A stretch of 64,000 nucleotides of DNA from Amycolatopsis sp. EV170708-02-1 (lineage in GTDB: Bacteria; Actinomycetota; Actinomycetes; Mycobacteriales; Pseudonocardiaceae), in NCBI RefSeq assembly GCF_022479115.1, contig NZ_CP092497.1:2728001-2792000 (forward strand). The letters run 5' to 3'. Below are positions 59,939-64,000 of the stretch, one piece after another (the first letter of the stretch is position 1; each line of letters opens with the position of its first letter). Position numbers and translations under genes: made by a program. Below the pieces are notes generated by a model that was given only the letters and a program-made list of their open reading frames with translations, did no database searches and had not been told where the DNA came from.

Positions 59939-60373
59939 GTGACCACGTCAACGGTCCAGGACGTTTCGGGCAGGTTGTTCCTGGCGGTGGGCAGGCTGTC
60001 CCGGTCACTGCGCCAGGCGGGGGTGCCGGGGCCCGGCCACGGCGCGATCTCGGCGCTCGCCACCCTCGTGCACTACGGCCAGCTCCGCCTGGGTGATCTC
60101 GCGGCGAAGGAAGGCGTCGCCGCGGCCACCATGTCGAGGATCGTCGCTTCGCTGGTCGAAGCGGGCTACGTCAGCCGTGAATCGGACCCGATCGACAGGC
60201 GCGCCTGGCTCGCGGAGGCGACCGAAGAGGGCGAGAGGCTGGTTTCGGGCGTCCGGTCGACGCGGGTGAACGAACTCGGCAAACGCCTCGAACGGCTGAC
60301 CCCGGAGCACCAGGCGGCCCTGGCGGCGGCTCTGCCCGCGCTCGAAGCGCTCATCGCGGACGAAGAGCGCTGA
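59939..60373 (+). CDS. MarR-family regulator
   Basis: 144 residues from GTG 59939; the GTG three bases up is also possible, and GAGGAG lies about eight bases upstream. The winged helix is complete: GHGAISALATLVHYGQLRLG, LAAKEGVAAATMSRIVASLV and SRESDPIDRRAWLAEATEEG. A helix for dimerisation follows (RLERLTPEHQAALAAALPAL). It lies 110 bp after thiG but has its own start signals. The 3' end overlaps the convergent ion-channel gene by 23 bp. Target unknown. Confidence 0.84.
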   Translation: MTTSTVQDVSGRLFLAVGRLSRSLRQAGVPGPGHGAISALATLVHYGQLRLGDLAAKEGVAAATMSRIVASLVEAGYVSRESDPIDRRAWLAEATEEGERLVSGVRSTRVNELGKRLERLTPEHQAALAAALPALEALIADEER

Positions 60374-61148
60374 TCTCGGCGCGAAGGGCGCGGATCTCGT
60401 CGAGGATCTCCTTGTTCGCCTGAGCCTGGGTCGCGGCCTGCTTCGCCTCTTCCTCGCGGATGTCCTGGCGAAGCTCGTCCTCCATCCCGCTGACCACCAC
60501 GGCGATGAAGAGGTTCAGCACCGCGAAGCTGGACACGAGGATGTAGACCACGAAGAACACCCAGGCCATGGGTGCTTCCTTCATGATCTCCTTCGCGATG
60601 TCCGGCCAGGCCTCGCCCGTCATCACCTGGAACAGCGTGAACAGCGAAGTGCCGAGGTCGCCGAAGTTCTCCGGCGAGATCGCGCCGAACAGTTTCGTCG
60701 CCATCACGCCCGCGACGAAGATGATCAGGGCGAGGAGCGCGGCGATCGAAGCCATGCCGGGAATGGACGCGAGCAGGCCGGTGACGACCTTCCGCATCGA
60801 CGGCACGACCGAGATCAGCCGCAGCACGCGCAGGACCCGCAACGCCCGCAGCACCGCGAACGGACCGGTCGTGGGGATCACCGCGATGCCGACGACGATC
60901 AGGTCGAAGATGTTCCACGGATCGCGGAAGAACTTCGCGCGGTAGGCGTAGAGCTTCGAGGCCATTTCCAGGACGAAGATCCCGAGCGCGACGTAGTCGA
61001 CCGTGTGCAGCAGCGGCCCGTACTCGGCGACCATTCTGGTCGAGGTCTCCAGGCCGAGGGTGACGGCGTTGACGACGATCACCGCGATGATGAAGTGCTG
61101 GAAGCGGCGGTCTTCGACGACCCTGGCCACCGTTTCGCGTCCGGTCAC
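60351..61148 (-). CDS. Voltage-gated sodium channel-like ion transporter (NaChBac family)
   Basis: 265 residues from GTG 61148; readings to 61427 cross into thiD. Six transmembrane helices are visible. S4 is RALRVLRVLRLISVVPSMRK, with Arg at every third place. The pore loop reads LFQVMTGEAWPDI, whose TGEAW equals the TLESW-type sodium filter. S6 is VFFVVYILVSSFAVLNLFIAVVV. A charged coiled-coil tail (QAQANKEILDEIRALRAEI) ends it, as in tetrameric bacterial channels. Selectivity is inferred from the filter. Confidence 0.88.
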   Translation of the reverse strand: MTGRETVARVVEDRRFQHFIIAVIVVNAVTLGLETSTRMVAEYGPLLHTVDYVALGIFVLEMASKLYAYRAKFFRDPWNIFDLIVVGIAVIPTTGPFAVLRALRVLRVLRLISVVPSMRKVVTGLLASIPGMASIAALLALIIFVAGVMATKLFGAISPENFGDLGTSLFTLFQVMTGEAWPDIAKEIMKEAPMAWVFFVVYILVSSFAVLNLFIAVVVSGMEDELRQDIREEEAKQAATQAQANKEILDEIRALRAEISALRPR

Positions 61149-61174
61149 GGCGCAGATCGTAACCGGGCGAGTGC

Positions 61175-62005
61175 TCAGTGCTCCGGCGCAAGCCGCCAAA
61201 ACGCCGAAACCGGACCGACCTTCGCGCCCATCGGATAGGCGTTTTCGACCGCGTGTGAGACGAACCACTTGCCGTAGCGGGCGGCCTCCACGACGGACAT
61301 CCCCTTCGCGAGACCGGCCGTCAGTGCCGACGCCATCGTGTCCCCGGCGCCGTGCGTGTGCTGCGTCGCGTACCGCTCGCCCGGCAGTTCGACGAAGGTG
61401 GAGCCGTCGAAGAGCACGTCGACGCATTCCGGGTCGGAGACGAGGTGGCCGCTCTTCACGAGCACGTACTTCGGCCCGAGCCGGTGCAGCACGACGGCCG
61501 CCTGGTGCATCTGCTCGCGGGTGGTCACCGTCATCCCGGTGAGCAGGCGGACCTCGTCGAGGTTCGGGGTGAGGACGGTCGCGCGCGGCAAGAGCTCGTC
61601 GCGCAGCGCCACCAGCCCGGCCTCGTCGAACAGCGGATGCCCGTGCATCGACGCCGCGACCGGGTCGACCACGAACGGCACCTTGCTGTCGCGGCCGATC
61701 TCGGCCTTGTCGCAGGCCGCGGCGACGGCGTGGATGATCTCGGCCGAGGCGAGCATGCCGGTCTTGGCCGCGTTGACGCCCATGTCGGCGGCGACCGCCT
61801 CGATCTGCCCGGCGACGATCCGCGCCGGGATGTCGGTGCGGTCGTGCACGCCGAGGGTGTTCTGGACGGTCACGGCGGTGACCGCGACCAGACCGTGCAC
61901 CCCGCAGGTGAGGAACGTGCGCAGGTCCGCCTGAAGGCCGGCGGCGCCGCCGGAGTCGGACCCCGCGATGGTCAGCGCCGACGGCGGGCTCGGGTTCTCG
62001 CTCAT
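61175..62005 (-). CDS. thiD: Hydroxymethylpyrimidine/phosphomethylpyrimidine kinase
   Basis: 276 residues from ATG 62005. It is a ribokinase-fold enzyme: ALTIAGSDSGGAAGLQADLR (HMP binding), VTAVTVQNTLGV, MLASAEIIHAVA, PFVVDPVAASMHG, TPNLDEVRLLTG and the anion hole HTHGAGDTMASALTAGLAKG. It phosphorylates HMP twice for ThiE. There is no fused ThiE or TenA domain. The gene is separated from the other thiamine genes by the MarR and channel genes and has no riboswitch in front. Confidence 0.93.
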   Translation of the reverse strand: MSENPSPPSALTIAGSDSGGAAGLQADLRTFLTCGVHGLVAVTAVTVQNTLGVHDRTDIPARIVAGQIEAVAADMGVNAAKTGMLASAEIIHAVAAACDKAEIGRDSKVPFVVDPVAASMHGHPLFDEAGLVALRDELLPRATVLTPNLDEVRLLTGMTVTTREQMHQAAVVLHRLGPKYVLVKSGHLVSDPECVDVLFDGSTFVELPGERYATQHTHGAGDTMASALTAGLAKGMSVVEAARYGKWFVSHAVENAYPMGAKVGPVSAFWRLAPEH

Positions 62006-62131
62006 GGGTTCATTTTCCCGGCTGGTCCTTTTGGCGCGACAGGGGTTCGGCCGCAGGCCACCACGGTGGCCCAGCGCGTGAGCCATCGCACTCCGCGCGG
62101 TATCCCTCCAGCCACGCGAAACCCCGGCAGG

Positions 62132-62173
62132 GGCGAAGGGGCCCATCGCCGCATCGGACGCGGCGAAGGACGC
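62132..62173. repeat. GCGAAGGGGCCCATC-type repeat, copy 2
   Basis: GCGAAGGGGCCCATCGCCGC and the next bases match the element at 16749 with two substitutions, including a GCATCGGACGC centre. It ends 16 bp before the stop of the oxidoreductase gene on the minus strand, so it may end that transcript. The rest of 62006-62188 holds nothing recognisable. Confidence 0.55.
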
Positions 62174-62188
62174 TTTCAGCCCAGCCGG

Positions 62189-63112
62189 TTAGACCGTCAG
62201 GACGAGCTTCCCGGTGACACGGCCGCCTTCACCGGTTTCGTGCGCCTTCGCGACGTCTTCCAACGGGAAGGTCTGGTCGACATGGACGCGCAATTCGCCT
62301 TTCTCGACCAGCTCGGTCAGCGCCAGGAGACCGATCTCGTCGGGTTCGGCGAGCATCCCCGACGTCCGCACGCCGAGCTTCTCCGCCTTCGCCACGACTG
62401 CCTCGCTCGGCCCTCCGGGGACCGCGATCAGCAGGCCGCCCGGTTTCACGGCGTCCAGCCAGCGCAGGTCGCTCTCCGCTCCGACCAGCCCGAACACGAC
62501 GTCCACATCGGACGCCGTCGCGGTGTCGTCGCGGTAGTCGATCGGCTCGTCGACGCCGAGCTCGCGGAGGAATCCGTGCTTCCCGGCGCTCGCCGTGCCC
62601 AGGACGTACGCCCCGCGCGCCTTCGCCACCTGCGCGGCCAGATGCCCCACACCGCCCGCGGCCGCGTCGATCAGCACACGCTGGCCTGGGCGGACGTCGG
62701 CGATGTCCACGAGGCCCTGCCAGGCGGTGAGCCCGGCGAGCGGCAACCCGGCGGCCTGCTCGTGGGTGAGGCTCGCGGGTTTGCGCACGAACTGGCGGGC
62801 CGGTGCCGTCACGTATTCGCCGTAGCCGCCGGCCTGCCGCGGGAACCACGGGAAGCCGAGGACCTCGTCGCCGACGGCGAAGCGCGTGGTGCCCACGCCG
62901 AGCTCCTCCACCACCCCGGAAACGTCCCAGCCGAGGACGAACGGCGGCTCGCCCATGAAGACGCCGTAGGCCCGGGTCTTCCAGTCGACCGGGTTGATCC
63001 CGGCCGCGCGCACGCGCACGAGCACCTCCGTCGGGCCGGGGGCAGGCCGATCGGTTTCGGTCACCTCCAGCACTTCCGGGCCACCAAGCCGCTGCTGGGT
63101 CACGACGCGCAT
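62189..63112 (-). CDS. NADPH:quinone reductase-like MDR oxidoreductase
   Basis: 307 residues from ATG 63112, set by AAGGAG eight bases upstream. GroES-like part: MRVVTQQRLGGPEVLEVTE, VLVRVRAAGINPVDWKTRAYG. Rossmann part: RVLIDAAAGGVGHLAAQVAKARGAYVLGTAS (the AxxGxG NADPH motif) and the end TFPLEDVAKAHETGEGG. No catalytic or structural zinc Cys are present, so it is a zinc-free quinone-type reductase. It is divergent from an HxlR regulator gene, its likely controller. A deleted pair of the same kind lies at 34.4 kb. Confidence 0.88.
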   Translation of the reverse strand: MRVVTQQRLGGPEVLEVTETDRPAPGPTEVLVRVRAAGINPVDWKTRAYGVFMGEPPFVLGWDVSGVVEELGVGTTRFAVGDEVLGFPWFPRQAGGYGEYVTAPARQFVRKPASLTHEQAAGLPLAGLTAWQGLVDIADVRPGQRVLIDAAAGGVGHLAAQVAKARGAYVLGTASAGKHGFLRELGVDEPIDYRDDTATASDVDVVFGLVGAESDLRWLDAVKPGGLLIAVPGGPSEAVVAKAEKLGVRTSGMLAEPDEIGLLALTELVEKGELRVHVDQTFPLEDVAKAHETGEGGRVTGKLVLTV

Positions 63113-63200
63113 CGAAAGCTCCTTCGTTGTCGGTGCTTTCCATGCTCGGGCGCTTGGTCTCTTTTCGCTAGAAGGCACTTAAAGGTAAACTAGGTACCTG

Positions 63201-63599
63201 ATGGAAACCACCTGTGAAGTGCCGGAATCCCCGTGGGACATCTACCTGCGGAACTGTCCGTGCCGAGACGTCCTCGATCTGCTCGCCAACAAGTGGACCG
63301 CGCTCGTGCTCGGCGCGCTGTCGCGGCGGCCGCACCGGTTCGGTGAGCTGCGCCGCGCCGTCGGCGGGATCAGCCAGAAGATGCTGACGCAGAACCTGCG
63401 CGCCTTCGAACGCGACGGCCTCGTCACGCGCACGGTCTTCCCGACCACGCCGCCGACCGTCGAGTACGCGCTGACCGAACGCGGGGCGAGCGCGGGCACG
63501 CTGCTCATGGCGGTCAGCGAATGGTCGGTCGCCAACTTCGACGGGATCCTCGAATCGCGGAAGGAATACGACGCGCGGGTGATGGAGCCCGTCGGCTGA
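63201..63599 (+). CDS. HxlR-family transcriptional regulator
   Basis: 132 residues from ATG 63201. The HxlR core is complete: [60 protein letters not shown] and [11 protein letters not shown]. The Cys pair near residue 17 (NCPCRD) is typical of redox- or quinone-sensing members. TAAACT (63186-63191) places transcription start near the ATG, and a perfect AGGTACCT palindrome (63192-63199) lies directly before it, a possible operator. The divergent oxidoreductase at 62189 is the expected target. Confidence 0.88.
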   Translation: METTCEVPESPWDIYLRNCPCRDVLDLLANKWTALVLGALSRRPHRFGELRRAVGGISQKMLTQNLRAFERDGLVTRTVFPTTPPTVEYALTERGASAGTLLMAVSEWSVANFDGILESRKEYDARVMEPVG

Positions 63600-63694
63600 A
63601 GTCCTTCGCGGCGGCACGCGGACTTCATCGGGAAGACAGTTCGGCGCACTAACTTGACGAACAATTGGTTCGAACAAGTTATCTGGAGGCTTTC

Positions 63695-64000
63695 GTGCGC
63701 AGAACGCTTTCCCTCCTGTCGGTCTTGGTGGCCGTCGCCGGGCTGACGTCCGGTGTCGCCGCCGCCGCGGCCAAGACGCCGAAGGTGCTGGTCATCGGCC
63801 TGGACGGCGCCCGCTTCGACAAGCTGATGGCCGCCGACGCCCCGAACGTCCACGCGCTCGTGGAGCGCGGCTACGCGTCGCGCAGTTCGCTGTACGGCAG
63901 CGGGATGGCGCCGACGGTCAGCGGCCCCGGCTGGTCCACGATCCTCACCGGCGTCTGGCCGGACAAGCACAAGGTGAAGGACAACTCCTTCACCGGCAAC
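63695..64000 (+). CDS. Secreted alkaline phosphatase-superfamily phosphodiesterase, 3' truncated by window
   Basis: The frame opens at GTG 63695, with CTGGAGG upstream, and runs past the window end; 102 residues are visible. A signal peptide (MRRTLSLLSVLVAVAGLTSG followed by VAAAAA) is clear. The mature start KVLVIGLDGARFDKL holds the first metal Asp, and APTVSGPGWSTILTGVWPDK the expected nucleophile region of type I phosphodiesterase/nucleotide pyrophosphatases. Substrate and the C-terminal metal ligands cannot be seen. Confidence 0.83.
   Translation, partial: MRRTLSLLSVLVAVAGLTSGVAAAAAKTPKVLVIGLDGARFDKLMAADAPNVHALVERGYASRSSLYGSGMAPTVSGPGWSTILTGVWPDKHKVKDNSFTGN

Noticed and set aside
63192..63199. 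AGGTACCT as a firm HxlR operator
   Set aside because: An 8-bp palindrome occurs by chance; it is noted under the gene but not called as a separate site.

Overview
The window reads as chromosomal DNA of a high-GC filamentous actinomycete. It is GC-rich throughout, GTG and TTG starts are common, several genes look leaderless, and it encodes a geosmin-type terpene cyclase, a mycothiol-dependent isomerase-like protein, two SigD/ShbA-like ECF sigma factors, tandem GAF-ANTAR proteins, a SARP regulator and DasR. Gene content and the style of intergenic palindromes suggest Pseudonocardiaceae, probably Amycolatopsis. That name is inference, because no rRNA or other marker gene is present. I see no insertion sequence, prophage, tRNA, rRNA or CRISPR array.

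Layout: 0-1.6 kb 3' part of a geosmin-synthase-like cyclase; 1.9-3.1 kb secreted GH64 beta-1,3-glucanase; 3.4-11 kb regulators (two ECF sigma factors of the SigD type, a SIG41-type sigma with its YCII partner, two GAF-ANTAR proteins, LysR), an Rsm22-like methyltransferase and an SNase-like protein; 11-14 kb IclR regulator and lactate permease; 14-21 kb CoA-binding protein, an orphan meta-pathway hydratase/decarboxylase pair, an alpha/beta hydrolase with an ABC exporter, a cupin; 20.8-26.1 kb TetR plus boxC-boxB-benzoate-CoA ligase; 26.1-28.3 kb MarR plus MhqO/MhqD-like quinone detoxification; 28-34 kb dipeptidase, LapA, AraC, PPOX, MDMPI-like and DUF4393/DUF445 proteins; 34.3-34.6 kb fused remnants of a deleted HxlR/oxidoreductase pair; 34.9-37.8 kb patatin-like membrane protein; 38-41.2 kb ectABCD; 41.3-41.7 kb a probable small RNA and three palindromes; 41.8-44.6 kb SARP/NB-ARC/TPR regulator; 45-50 kb MmpS-like protein, an unknown two-gene pair, ArfC/ArfA-like proteins, SGNH hydrolase, DUF3159; 50.4-53.3 kb GlcNAc kinase and SIS enzyme facing DasR across a DasR box; 53.5-57 kb MFS exporter, threonine-dehydratase-like enzyme, unknown membrane protein; 57-62 kb thiamine genes (thiE, TPP riboswitch, thiO-thiS-thiG, thiD) with MarR and an NaChBac-like channel between; 62-64 kb divergent oxidoreductase/HxlR pair and the start of a secreted phosphoesterase.

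Two features stand out. First, intergenic space is filled by several families of long, nearly perfect palindromes. One family occurs five times, always between the stop codons of two convergent genes, and acts by position as a bidirectional terminator. Another consists of arrays of GGACGACACGCGTGATC-like units. Several families share a loop resembling GCNNCAGACGC. Second, three otherwise intact genes (GH64, rsm22-like, thiO) are each broken by one missing base in a C4/G4 run, which looks like consensus error rather than biology.

Metabolically, the window joins aromatic-acid catabolism (benzoyl-CoA epoxidation by BoxBC without boxA here, meta-pathway C5/C6 acid steps, quinone detoxification), compatible-solute synthesis, aminosugar sensing by DasR, and thiamine synthesis.
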